Source: a virus. Taken from it: DNA of 37,207 bases. The position numbers were made by a program, and so were the translations under genes. The stretch is taken from positions 1-37,207 of the IMG/VR virus record IMGVR_UViG_3300031565_000159. One strand, 5' to 3'. The notes under the pieces were generated by a model that saw only the letters and a program-made list of their open reading frames with translations, had not been told where the DNA came from and searched no databases. This document shows positions 22,810 through 29,587 of this stretch, piece after piece. Numbering within the stretch: position 1 is the first letter of the stretch; each line of letters opens with the position of its first letter.

Positions 22810-23053
22810 GATCAGGATCCCCTGGGACGAGGAGGGATCGCTGGCCCTGGCCTGGACCCTGATCCGCCTGGCGATCGACGTGCGGTTCGCGGCCGACAAC
22901 GGGACCGGGGCCCTGCTGATCTACATGAACCAGAAGGACGATGCGGCGGTGCTGGCCTTGTGGGATGAGCTGAGCGAGCTGCGGGTGAGGTACATCGAGG
23001 CCAAGCAAGCCGCGATCGCGGAGCAGCTACGGTTGCCGGAGGTGGATGCATGA
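22790..23053 (+). CDS. Small acidic early protein, unknown function
   Basis: 87 residues, beginning MSNETIEIRIPWDEEGSLAL. It is a helix-rich protein with an acidic N-terminus and a helical C-terminus (YIEAKQAAIAEQLRL). It overlaps the stop of the preceding gene and the start of the initiator-like gene (ATGCATGA), so it is translationally coupled to both. No family is recognised. Confidence 0.55.
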   Translation: MSNETIEIRIPWDEEGSLALAWTLIRLAIDVRFAADNGTGALLIYMNQKDDAAVLALWDELSELRVRYIEAKQAAIAEQLRLPEVDA

Positions 23054-23748
23054 TCCCTCCGAAGTACACGCTGTTCCCGTCCGCGGTGCTGCGCCGATCG
23101 GAGATCCCCATCCACCTGAGATGGACCTACCTCGTCCTCTACGCCCTGGCCTGGAACCACCAGTACGAATGGCTGAATGAGACCTACAACGAGCTTGCCG
23201 GCACTTTCACAGCCCTCGAGGGCCAGGAGATAGGCCCCGGGGGGATCAGGCGGCGCCTGGAGCGGTTGGCCGAGTTTGGGCTGGTCGAGAGGCGGCGCAT
23301 ACACAGCCAGGAGTGGAGAACCTATCTCCTGGTCCGGCATGACTCGCTGGGTGCTACTGCCAGTGACACCCAGGAGGCCGTGGGTGCTACTGTAGAGGGA
23401 CACCCTATTAGTAATAAGGCTGTTGTTGTTGAAGAAGAGTTATCTCAATCCAAAGAACAACAACACCTATTACAGAATATGGGTGTCACTGACGAAAGCC
23501 GACGTCTATTGGAGGCGATGGGGGTGCTGCCCCGCAAGGCGAAGGCCCTGGCACATCTCCCTCATGTGACGCCGGAGTACCTGGAGCGGATCGCTCAGTA
23601 TCAGGCGGATACAGTGGCCAGGGGAGGCAAGGCGTTGGGGCCGGGTTGGGTGGTAGTGACCGTGGATGCGGGGGAAGAGCCGCCTTCGCAGGAGCCGGAT
23701 CGGTATCGGTACATCCAGGGCAGGTACAAGGATTTCGTGAGGCACTGA
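23050..23748 (+). CDS. Replication-initiator-like winged-helix protein
   Basis: 232 residues. Residues 10-95 form a winged helix of the replication-initiator/O-protein type (SEIPIHLRWTYLVLYALAWN, GIRRRLERLAEFGLVERRRI). A variable acidic linker follows at about 100-150. The C-terminal 80 residues (VLPRKAKALAHLPHVTPEYL, then GPGWVVVTVD) resemble the end of initiator proteins. The linker DNA holds four 12-bp iterons and an AT-rich stretch, as in lambda O. It is expected to bind these and load host replication proteins; no helicase loader is seen nearby. Confidence 0.65.
   Translation: MIPPKYTLFPSAVLRRSEIPIHLRWTYLVLYALAWNHQYEWLNETYNELAGTFTALEGQEIGPGGIRRRLERLAEFGLVERRRIHSQEWRTYLLVRHDSLGATASDTQEAVGATVEGHPISNKAVVVEEELSQSKEQQHLLQNMGVTDESRRLLEAMGVLPRKAKALAHLPHVTPEYLERIAQYQADTVARGGKALGPGWVVVTVDAGEEPPSQEPDRYRYIQGRYKDFVRH
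23348..23491. other. Putative replication origin: iterons plus AT-rich region
   Basis: The 12-mer TGGGTGYYACTG occurs at 23348-23359 (+), 23361-23372 (-), 23381-23392 (+) and 23480-23491 (+). A degenerate fifth copy is at 23395-23406 (-). Between 23404 and 23480 the DNA is markedly AT-rich and contains a 10-bp inverted repeat (TGTTGTTGTT at 23421, AACAACAACA at 23456). Clustering inside an initiator gene is typical of lambdoid and plasmid origins. Confidence 0.7.
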
Positions 23749-23760
23749 TGGAGGTGGAGG

Positions 23761-23946
23761 ATGGCTAGGCAGGGATGGGGCCTCGCTTGGAACTTCAGGA
23801 AGGCTCACTACTTTATTGAGAGTCGGTCATTGTGCGGCCACTGGATGTACTTTGGGGTTCTAGAGGACAACCGCCATGATCACTCTGACAACTGTAAGAA
23901 GTGTCGGTCTGTACTTGAAAAGAAATACCCAGAGAAGACAGGGTGA
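23761..23946 (+). CDS. Small Cys-containing protein, unknown function
   Basis: 61 residues. FIESRSLCGHWMYFG, followed by HSDNCKKCRSVLEKK, carries three Cys and several His that could bind zinc. Similar short proteins occur in many phages and actinobacterial plasmids. It lies 12 bases after the initiator-like gene, with GGAGGTGGAGG ahead of the ATG. Confidence 0.6.
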   Translation: MARQGWGLAWNFRKAHYFIESRSLCGHWMYFGVLEDNRHDHSDNCKKCRSVLEKKYPEKTG

Positions 23947-24380
23947 TGAAGGTCAAACCCAGGCAGTGCGTGATCACATTCTATGAGCCAGGCCTCGGCC
24001 GGGAGGTCAAGGCGGGCAAGTTCGTCTGGCTCCAGGTGAGCGGCGCCAGGGGGTACATGGTCTACGTGAACAACGTCTCCCTGGAGTGGGACCTGATGCG
24101 GGATCTGGATGCCTGGGGGATCGCGCCGTGCGTGCTCGAGGCGATGAAGAGCATGGACATCGACGAGATCCACTTCGTCTGCAGGGAGGAGGGCATGACC
24201 TATATCGCCACTCCTGCGGAGGTGAGGCGGTTCGGGGAGCTGAGAAAGTACGGTAGCCGGGGGACGCACTGGCATCTGGCGAGGCGGTACTGGAGGAGGA
24301 ACCTGGGGACGCGGGAGTATCCGTGGGTGAACAGGGAATGGAATCTGAGATGGCTGGAGCCGGAGAGGGTGGAGGCATGA
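23946..24380 (+). CDS. Early protein of unknown function, 144 residues
   Basis: It starts at the ATG at 23946 (a GTG at 23943 is also possible). The sequence MKVKPRQCVITFYEPGLGRE reads like a compact alpha/beta fold, and the C-terminal third is rich in Arg and Trp (HWHLARRYWRRNLG). It overlaps the preceding gene by one base and the next by four. Basic and Trp-rich ends suggest nucleic-acid contact, but no family is recognised. Confidence 0.55.
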   Translation: MKVKPRQCVITFYEPGLGREVKAGKFVWLQVSGARGYMVYVNNVSLEWDLMRDLDAWGIAPCVLEAMKSMDIDEIHFVCREEGMTYIATPAEVRRFGELRKYGSRGTHWHLARRYWRRNLGTREYPWVNREWNLRWLEPERVEA

Positions 24381-24658
24381 TGCCGGAACCGGAAAGACTG
24401 TGGTGTTGCCCGGAGTGTGGTGTGGTCGTCGAAGTCACTGAGGCTCTAGCACCCGTGTATGTGGATATGGGGAGCGTCGTTGAGATGAAGCTCCATGTCA
24501 TTCGTTTCCATGGTATGGATAGGATGCTACGCCGATTTAGAGTGGCCCTCCCGATTCTTCGGTTGGCCTGTTGGATCGCAGACATGGGATTGGAGGTGGA
24601 GGATGGTCAAGGAACCGGAGACCAAGATCTGTGTCGTATGCAAGAAGGCAATCACTGA
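24377..24658 (+). CDS. Small zinc-ribbon-like protein
   Basis: 93 residues from the ATG at 24377, with GGAGG just ahead. The N-terminal CCPECG and a later HVIRFHG form a Cys2His2-like zinc site. The C-terminus is hydrophobic and basic. Its last 56 bases overlap the next gene. No specific family is recognised. Confidence 0.5.
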   Translation: MMPEPERLWCCPECGVVVEVTEALAPVYVDMGSVVEMKLHVIRFHGMDRMLRRFRVALPILRLACWIADMGLEVEDGQGTGDQDLCRMQEGNH

Positions 24659-24779
24659 GGACGATCATTCGACGAGCCTGACGGCACGGCCCTCCGGGAA
24701 AGCGGTTCACTTCTGCTCAAACAAATGCTGGGAGATCGGGACAGAGAGAGCCATAGCAAACGCAGGGAGGAAGAGATGA
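24603..24779 (+). CDS. Small treble-clef zinc protein (TRASH/MYM-like)
   Basis: 58 residues from the ATG at 24603, preceded by GGAGGTGGAGG. ICVVCKKAI and HFCSNKCWE give the two Cys pairs of a TRASH/MYM-type zinc finger. Its stop overlaps the parB start (ATGA), suggesting a functional link to the ParB protein, perhaps as a metal-binding partner. The frame is open further upstream, but that part overlaps the preceding gene and lacks a ribosome site. Confidence 0.6.
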   Translation: MVKEPETKICVVCKKAITEDDHSTSLTARPSGKAVHFCSNKCWEIGTERAIANAGRKR

Positions 24780-26431
24780 CACAGAGGATGGAGCTGAAAG
24801 AGGCTGAGATCGTGTTGTCCCGCTGGCAGACCAGGCGGGACGGATACGCTGGCGAGAGCTTCGAGGGGCTGGTGAACTCGATCAAGAGGCACGGCATCAT
24901 CAACCCGCTGGGGGTCTTCGTCAACGAGAACAACGAGTTCGAGCTGGTCTACGGACACCGGCGTCTTATGGCCGCCAGGAAAGCCGGGCGTAAGACGATC
25001 CCGGTGGATGTGATCGGCAGCCTGTCCACGGGAGAGATCCCGACGCAGCTCGACAAGTTCCAGGAGATGGTGCTGGTGGACAACCTGTTCCACGAGGACC
25101 TGACGGCGGTGGAGGTGGCGCGCGGGCTCCAGGACCTCATCGACCAGCAGAACATCACGCAGGAAGAAGCGGCAAAGGTGGTGGGGAAGTCGCAGCAGTG
25201 GGTGAGCGACAAGCTGGCGCTGCTCAAATGCGGGCCCGAGGTGCAGCAGGCCGTTACCGAGCGCGCGGTAGAGGAGACGGTGGCGAAGAAGCTGGCCACG
25301 CTGCCGGAGGACGTGCAAGGGCCGGTTCTGGAGAGGGTGAAGGGGCACACCTCTCGGGAGGCGGGGCCCATCATAGAGCAGATCAAGGAGGCGCTGGAGC
25401 CGGGCTTCTGGGATCTGCCGGAGGATAAGCCCTGGACGGCGGTGCAGATCAACATCAAGGCGATGATCGACCATTGCCTGGAGCAGGTGAGGACGCTGAC
25501 CCCGGACAAGATGGGAGAGGTCCTGGCCAGTCTGCGAGCAAGTGGAAACTTGAAGCCTCCGGACCGGCAGGCCAGCTACTTCATGAGCTACTTCTCCAAG
25601 GCCTGTGGGCTGGGAAGTCAGGGCCTGTTCGAGTGGCAGAAGGTATATGACCGGACGTGCGAGACGTGCCTGTGGGCCGGAGAGGAGCTTCACTGGGAAT
25701 GCAAAGAGGAAGACGCAGAGGCCTGCGACGAATACCTGGGCGAGGACGATCCGGTGCGGTTGCCGGTGCCTTGCGGGGAGACGGACGAGGATTGCCAGGA
25801 GTGCCAGGAGGACCACGGCTGGTGCACCGACGTCTCCTGCTATATCGAGCACGTGAAGAAGGCTCAGCAGGACGCCAGCTCTGCGGTGGATGAGGCTGAC
25901 CTGGAGAGGATCATCGAGGGACAGGACCGACTGCGGAAGTTCTACGATCGGCAGCTCCAGGATGTCGATGGCGATCACTGGCTGGCGCAGGCCTGCGTCT
26001 ATTGCCGCCAGTTCAGGGGCCCGGATCAGCGGGACCAGTGCAATGCGGAGAAGCCGCAATACGTGAGGGTCTCCTTCTGGCAGAGCGATGGGGTGACGGT
26101 GCCCAGGTGCTCGGGGTTCCGGCTGCGAGACCTGAGCAGGATCCCGGAGGTGGACCAGAGCAGGTTCACAGAGATCCTGCTGAACTGGCTGGAGCCGCAG
26201 GCACATAGGATGAACTGGCTATTGCCGAGCGACGAAGAGGAGCTCATCCCGCTGTTGCAGGAGAATGGTCTCAAGTCAAGACAACTGGTAGCGCTTGTGG
26301 GCTATCTGAGCGTGGACCTGAACCCATACGATGCGGCCGGATGCGTGGTACATAGCCCCATCTCGGGAGAGGCAACTACGTGGATGAAGGTGGAGGAGAC
26401 GGAAGAGGCTACGACGCCCGAGAGTGGATAA
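24776..26431 (+). CDS. parB: ParB-type CTPase/DNA-clamp protein with Cys-rich C-terminal region
   Basis: 551 residues from the ATG at 24776 (GGGAGGAAGAG ahead). Residues about 5-110 are the ParB N-domain: GIINPLGVF, the GHRRLMAARKAG box (GERR variant) and DNLFHEDLTAVEVA, the conserved CTP-binding/hinge box. The KorB-like helix-turn-helix follows (TQEEAAKVVGKSQQWVSDKL, about 122-141). The second half is unlike usual ParB and contains about 14 Cys in pairs (CETCLW, CQEC, CVYC), possibly a metal or iron-sulphur domain. No ParA is visible. It may bind the 16-bp palindromes at 3377, 15288, 25255 and 36345; one lies inside this gene. It could act in segregation, packaging or global silencing. Confidence 0.88.
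   Translation: MTQRMELKEAEIVLSRWQTRRDGYAGESFEGLVNSIKRHGIINPLGVFVNENNEFELVYGHRRLMAARKAGRKTIPVDVIGSLSTGEIPTQLDKFQEMVLVDNLFHEDLTAVEVARGLQDLIDQQNITQEEAAKVVGKSQQWVSDKLALLKCGPEVQQAVTERAVEETVAKKLATLPEDVQGPVLERVKGHTSREAGPIIEQIKEALEPGFWDLPEDKPWTAVQINIKAMIDHCLEQVRTLTPDKMGEVLASLRASGNLKPPDRQASYFMSYFSKACGLGSQGLFEWQKVYDRTCETCLWAGEELHWECKEEDAEACDEYLGEDDPVRLPVPCGETDEDCQECQEDHGWCTDVSCYIEHVKKAQQDASSAVDEADLERIIEGQDRLRKFYDRQLQDVDGDHWLAQACVYCRQFRGPDQRDQCNAEKPQYVRVSFWQSDGVTVPRCSGFRLRDLSRIPEVDQSRFTEILLNWLEPQAHRMNWLLPSDEEELIPLLQENGLKSRQLVALVGYLSVDLNPYDAAGCVVHSPISGEATTWMKVEETEEATTPESG
25255..25270 (+). promoter_or_regulatory. Dispersed 16-bp palindrome, copy 3, inside parB
   Basis: TACCGAGCGCGCGGTA lies within the parB coding sequence, just after the helix-turn-helix segment. 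Here it is read as codons for V-T-E-R-A-V-E. In copy 4 the same bases are read in another frame (Y-R-A-R-G-R), so protein conservation does not explain the repeat. Confidence 0.7.
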
Positions 26432-27054
26432 CCACCCTGGAGGCGATGCCTCGGTTCGGATTCAACAACGAGTGGAGCGTGATCAGGGCCTGCCGGCGGG
26501 AGGGGATCGAGGAGAGGCGCGTCACGAACCCTAGTGGCGGGCGGATGTGCCTCTTCAGGCGCAGCGAGGTGGAGGAGCTGCTGGCGGCCAGGGCCCACGA
26601 GGCCTGGCTGAAGGCCCAGGGCATGAAGAGGTGCCCGACGTGCCTGGAATGGAAGGACAAAGCGCTGGAGTTCACGAACAGATGCCATGACTGCAAGCCA
26701 TGTGCGAAGAAGAGGTACAAGCGGGAATGGGCCCGGAAGAAGAAGCAGCGGCAAGGGAGCCGGGCCTTCTGGGAAGCGTGGGGAGGGGATCGCGTCCCGG
26801 GCTCGGTGGATGAGTATGTGGGCAAGGGGGCGCCTCCCAGGGCGGCGGATAGCCTGAAGTATGCCTGTCTGGATGAGGGGTTCTCGCATAGGCCGTGCCT
26901 GCCAGGGGAGAAGCGGAGGCGGTTCTGTGCCAACTGCATGGCGGAGAGCTGCTATCACCATCCAGAGCTCACGCCGGCGCAGGTGAAGGAGATGAAGAGC
27001 GTGCCCGCGGTGTACCCGGAGCATCAAGTGTGGAGCTACGCAGAGGGGAGGTAG
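26380..27054 (+). CDS. Helix-turn-helix plus zinc-ribbon protein
   Basis: 224 residues with a GTG at 26380 that has GGGAGAGG eight bases ahead; an ATG at 26446 would cut into the HTH. Residues about 10-70 resemble an excisionase/MerR-type winged helix (AREWITTLEAMPRFGFNNEW, then GRMCLFRRSEVEELLA). A middle zinc ribbon includes CPTCLEWKD, and a later Cys cluster includes CHDCKPC and CANCMAESC. Its first 52 bases overlap parB. It could be an accessory DNA-binding or Endo VII-like protein; the latter is only a guess. Confidence 0.6.
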   Translation: MDEGGGDGRGYDAREWITTLEAMPRFGFNNEWSVIRACRREGIEERRVTNPSGGRMCLFRRSEVEELLAARAHEAWLKAQGMKRCPTCLEWKDKALEFTNRCHDCKPCAKKRYKREWARKKKQRQGSRAFWEAWGGDRVPGSVDEYVGKGAPPRAADSLKYACLDEGFSHRPCLPGEKRRRFCANCMAESCYHHPELTPAQVKEMKSVPAVYPEHQVWSYAEGR

Positions 27055-27062
27055 CCACTGGA

Positions 27063-27131
27063 ATGCCGCGGCGTCCGGTGGTAGGGCTGGAGAGGGCTCG
27101 GGGGCGCCTCCTCCGGCCCAGGAATCATTGA
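27063..27131 (+). CDS. Possible 22-residue basic peptide
   Basis: An ATG frame reads MPRRPVVGLERARGRLLRPR and ends two residues later. It fills the gap between two genes, with GGGGAGG 13 bases ahead. The Arg/Gly-rich composition is also what random GC-rich DNA gives, so this is weakly supported. Confidence 0.25.
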   Translation: MPRRPVVGLERARGRLLRPRNH

Positions 27132-27132
27132 T

Positions 27133-27591
27133 ATGAATGCAGATGACATCTACGAGGCGATCAGGCAACGGCACAAGTTGCCGCAATGGGTTCTGGTGCG
27201 AGAACTCCGGTTGAACTGCGGATTTGCGCCCCAGCGAATCGATGCCTGGGCCATGAACTGCCATCCATCGAAGGGATGCTGGCGAATCGCCTATGAAATC
27301 AAGGTAAGCAGATCTGACTTCAGGATGGAGAAATTGAATCCTCAGAAGCGGAAAGCCGCAATGAAGGTCGCAGATTTCTTCTATTTCGCGGCGCCGCGTG
27401 GATTGATCGCCCCTATGGACGTGCCCGATGATTGCGGTCTGTTGGCGGTATACGAGACTGGACGCAGCCAGATTCTAAAGCGTGCGCCGAGGACCGGCGC
27501 GAAGAGCCCTGATTGGTCGTTTATGGCGGCAGTGCTGAGAAACCTGACAGATGCCCGACTCAAGGATCTGCCAGACACTCGGTGGGTATGA
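27133..27591 (+). CDS. MmcB-like PD-(D/E)XK nuclease-fold protein
   Basis: 152 residues. QRIDAWAMN supplies the Asp, and the YEIKVSRSDF motif gives the E-x-K core of the PD-(D/E)XK fold. This is followed by KAAMKVADFFYFAAPRGLI, close in pattern to the MmcB DNA-repair family. It probably acts on DNA in repair or recombination with SbcCD and RusA. No strong ribosome site is visible ahead of the ATG. Confidence 0.7.
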   Translation: MNADDIYEAIRQRHKLPQWVLVRELRLNCGFAPQRIDAWAMNCHPSKGCWRIAYEIKVSRSDFRMEKLNPQKRKAAMKVADFFYFAAPRGLIAPMDVPDDCGLLAVYETGRSQILKRAPRTGAKSPDWSFMAAVLRNLTDARLKDLPDTRWV

Positions 27592-28064
27592 TGTCATTCT
27601 TCTACTACGCGATGCTGATCGCGTTCACCATACTGTGGGAGGCGCCACATCAGCCCAAGGAAGGGCAGGAGCTGGTGGCGCATACCATCGTCAACCGCGC
27701 CGAGATCTCGGGGATGAACATCGAGGCGGTGGTGATGCAGCGGGGTCAATATGCCGGCTGGACCCCGCAGCGGCGCATGGGGTGGCTGCGCTGCGCCATA
27801 GAGGGAGAGCTGCCCTGGTGTTTGGACCCGGTGGGGCACCTGGACCTGATTAGGACTGAGGATGGCTGGCGCAAGGCCACGGCAGCCGATTGGTGGGAGA
27901 TCTGGTGGATGTCGTTCTCGGTGCTGATGGGGAAGCCGGAGCCGGAGGGGTTCGAGGGGGTGAGCCACTTCGATAACCCCATCTTCTGGGACGGTGGAGA
28001 TCCACCCTGGGCTGGAGAGAAGGAGATGCTGGGGAGAATTGGAGATCATGTCTTCTATCGCTGA
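27588..28064 (+). CDS. SleB-like cell-wall hydrolase with N-terminal membrane segment
   Basis: 158 residues from the ATG at 27588; the frame is open to 27513, but that part overlaps the preceding gene. A hydrophobic N-terminus (FFYYAMLIAFTILW) may be a signal anchor. Next comes EGQELVAHTIVNRAEIS, then QRGQYAGWTPQ, the pattern of SleB/CwlJ-type lytic transglycosylases (NR and GQ(F/Y) motifs). It lies in the early region, away from the late lysis genes. A role in local wall opening, exclusion of other phages, or transport is possible. Confidence 0.65.
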   Translation: MMSFFYYAMLIAFTILWEAPHQPKEGQELVAHTIVNRAEISGMNIEAVVMQRGQYAGWTPQRRMGWLRCAIEGELPWCLDPVGHLDLIRTEDGWRKATAADWWEIWWMSFSVLMGKPEPEGFEGVSHFDNPIFWDGGDPPWAGEKEMLGRIGDHVFYR

Positions 28065-28221
28065 GAGACTGAGAAGGTGGTGCAGCAGGGGGAAGCCGCC
28101 TGAGGAACCGGAACCAGGGCCGGGGATCTACTCGAGCGTCTTCATTGGGCGCTCGGTGACGCTGAAGGATGGGACATGGCTGCCGCTGATGGGGATGTGG
28201 ATCAAGGTGTGGTGGAATTGA
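28048..28221 (+). CDS. Small protein, unknown function
   Basis: 57 residues from the ATG at 28048 (GGAGATC ahead). A basic start (IAERLRRWCSRG) is followed by a Pro/Glu stretch (PPEEPEPGPG) and a hydrophobic end (LPLMGMWIKVWW). It overlaps the SleB-like gene by 17 bases. No family is recognised. Confidence 0.5.
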   Translation: MSSIAERLRRWCSRGKPPEEPEPGPGIYSSVFIGRSVTLKDGTWLPLMGMWIKVWWN

Positions 28222-28222
28222 G

Positions 28223-28612
28223 ATGAAGATCAGTATTGACATGCCCTGGGAGAGGGACCTATCGGTGAACCACTGCAAGATGGGGCCCATTGGTAACTGG
28301 CATCTCAAGCGGCACGTCGAGGCATGGATGGACCGGCTGGGGTGGGAGGTCTTCGCCGCCTGGGGTGAGCTGGGGCGGCCTGAGATCGTCGCTACGGCGA
28401 AGGATCCGGTCTACGTGGTACTGGACTGCAGATTCGCCAATAAGGCTGAGAGGGACGCAGAGAACTACTTCTACGTGGTTGCAAATGCGGTGGCTGCGGG
28501 GCTGAGGCTGGACAACGATCAGCACGTGAGGACGAGGGCTGGCGAGGTGGTTGTAGACCGGGAGAATCCGGGGTTCACGATCACGATCACGGATGAGGAG
28601 GAAGGAACATGA
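28223..28612 (+). CDS. RusA-like Holliday-junction resolvase
   Basis: 129 residues. The N-terminal strand (MKISIDMPWERDLSVNHCK) and the central FANKAERDAENYFYVVANAV segment, ending GLRLDNDQHV, follow the RusA plan, with conserved Asp residues in DAENY and DND acting as metal ligands. RusA-type enzymes resolve branched DNA before packaging. Position just before the terminase genes and after recombination genes fits this. The family is divergent; confidence is moderate. Confidence 0.65.
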   Translation: MKISIDMPWERDLSVNHCKMGPIGNWHLKRHVEAWMDRLGWEVFAAWGELGRPEIVATAKDPVYVVLDCRFANKAERDAENYFYVVANAVAAGLRLDNDQHVRTRAGEVVVDRENPGFTITITDEEEGT

Positions 28613-28779
28613 CATCCTACGAGACGGTAGCGGTGCTGACGGTGATGGCGATGTGGTTCATCGTGCTGATCCTGGTGGCGTCTGAGGCCATACAGGCGAT
28701 CATCAGGGCGTGGAAAGGGGAGGAGACGGTAGTCACCCTTGACGAATCGAGAATCGCGTGGATCGAGCGCAGTGAGTAG
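28609..28779 (+). CDS. Small single-span membrane protein
   Basis: 56 residues, too short for many gene finders. ATG at 28609 overlaps the stop of the RusA-like gene (ATGA), with GAGGAGGAAGG ahead. One membrane helix (VLTVMAMWFIVLILVASEAI, about 9-28) is followed by a charged tail ending IAWIERSE. It may be a membrane accessory such as an exclusion or holin-like factor; no family is recognised. Confidence 0.65.
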   Translation: MTSYETVAVLTVMAMWFIVLILVASEAIQAIIRAWKGEETVVTLDESRIAWIERSE

Positions 28780-28978
28780 AGCCACCGACCTGCTGACAGA
28801 CGATGGCCAGCGTCTCCCTCTGGGGAAGAGGACCGGGGCGGTGATGATGGAGATCTACGCGCTCCGAGAGCGTATAGACAGGACGCAGAAGGGGCAGATC
28901 GAGATCGCCGTCAATTTCAGCAATAGTTCGCTATCCGTCTCGGTGAAAGAGAAGAGAGACCTCAGGAGGATCGAGTGA
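28772..28978 (+). CDS. Small protein before the late promoter, unknown function
   Basis: 68 residues from the GTG at 28772, overlapping the previous stop by eight bases. It reads MSRATDLLTDDGQRLPLGKR and has a beta-strand end (IEIAVNFSNSSLSVSV). It is the last gene of the early operon; its stop lies eight bases before the late promoter. No family is recognised. Confidence 0.55.
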   Translation: MSRATDLLTDDGQRLPLGKRTGAVMMEIYALRERIDRTQKGQIEIAVNFSNSSLSVSVKEKRDLRRIE

Positions 28979-28985
28979 CTGGGGC

Positions 28986-29015
28986 TTGACAACCTACAAC
29001 ATGTTGTGGTATACT
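28986..29015 (+). promoter_or_regulatory. Late promoter with palindromic operator in the spacer
   Basis: TTGACA (28986-28991) and TATACT (29010-29015) are 18 bases apart. The spacer contains the perfect 12-bp palindrome ACAACATGTTGT (28996-29007), a likely regulator-binding site. CTTGACAAC and GGTATACT are shared exactly with the early promoter at 16402. It reads toward the terminase genes. Confidence 0.85.
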
Positions 29016-29021
29016 GTCAGG

Positions 29022-29110
29022 TGACAACTAGATAGGGCTGCGTCGGCAGCCGGAGCGGTTACCGTAGGAAGGGCCGCCGATTTCCCGAAAGGGAGTCGGC
29101 GGCTTTTTGT
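29022..29110 (+). ncRNA. Predicted short transcript or leader of the late operon
   Basis: A transcript from the late promoter would begin near 29022. It contains a hairpin (GGCTG/CAGCC around CGTCGG, near 29036-29051) and ends at the strong terminator at 29073-29110, about 90 bases in all. No reading frame is seen in it. It may be an antitermination leader (compare lambda pR'-tR' or HK022 put RNA) or a small RNA in its own right. Confidence 0.55.
29073..29110 (+). terminator. Strong intrinsic terminator in the late leader
   Basis: GCCGCCGA (29073-29080) pairs with TCGGCGGC (29096-29103). The inner arm TTCCC/GGGAG closes on a GAAA tetraloop, and TTTTTGTTTG follows. It lies between the late promoter and terS, so late transcription must pass it. 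Confidence 0.92.
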
Positions 29111-29131
29111 TTGTCGGGAGTGTAGAGACGG

Positions 29132-29587
29132 ATGGCACAGGGTAGCAGATACACCGACGAAGACATTGAGAGAGGTCTCCAGGCGCTGGTCGAAACCGGT
29201 GGCAATGCGGCTGAGGCATCCAGGCGCACGGAGATCCCAGCGACGACGCTCAGGGGCTGGAAAGCGACGAAATTCCGGGATGAGTTCGTCGAAGTTCGTC
29301 GAGAGAAGCGAAGTTCGTTGATCGACGAAGTTTGGAAAGCGGCTCAGGAAGCGGTCAATGCGCTGAGGATCAAGATCCCCAGGATGGGCGTCAACGACCT
29401 ACTGCGAACTTTCAGCGCGATGTCGGACAAGGGGCTGGCGATCTCCGGCGAGGCGGTGAATCGCTTGGACATCACCAGCGGAGATAGGCCGCTGGAGGGG
29501 ATGAGTGACGAGGAAAAGATCGAGCGGCTGTTCTCAATTGTTGACAAGGCAAGAGCTCGCCGAGATGGCGGGCCTGCTGGCGAGTGA
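29132..29587 (+). CDS. terS: Terminase small subunit
   Basis: 151 residues. Residues 6-50 form a helix-turn-helix (YTDEDIERGLQALVETGGNA, then SRRTEIPATTLRGW) that should recognise the packaging site. A helical central region for ring assembly and a charged C-terminus to contact the large subunit follow. It lies directly upstream of and overlaps terL. It recognises DNA and hands it to the large subunit at the start of packaging. Confidence 0.8.
   Translation: MAQGSRYTDEDIERGLQALVETGGNAAEASRRTEIPATTLRGWKATKFRDEFVEVRREKRSSLIDEVWKAAQEAVNALRIKIPRMGVNDLLRTFSAMSDKGLAISGEAVNRLDITSGDRPLEGMSDEEKIERLFSIVDKARARRDGGPAGE

Noticed and set aside
24707-26206. 499-residue open frame opposite parB
   Set aside because: Same shadow effect; the + strand has full ParB motifs and a ribosome-binding site.
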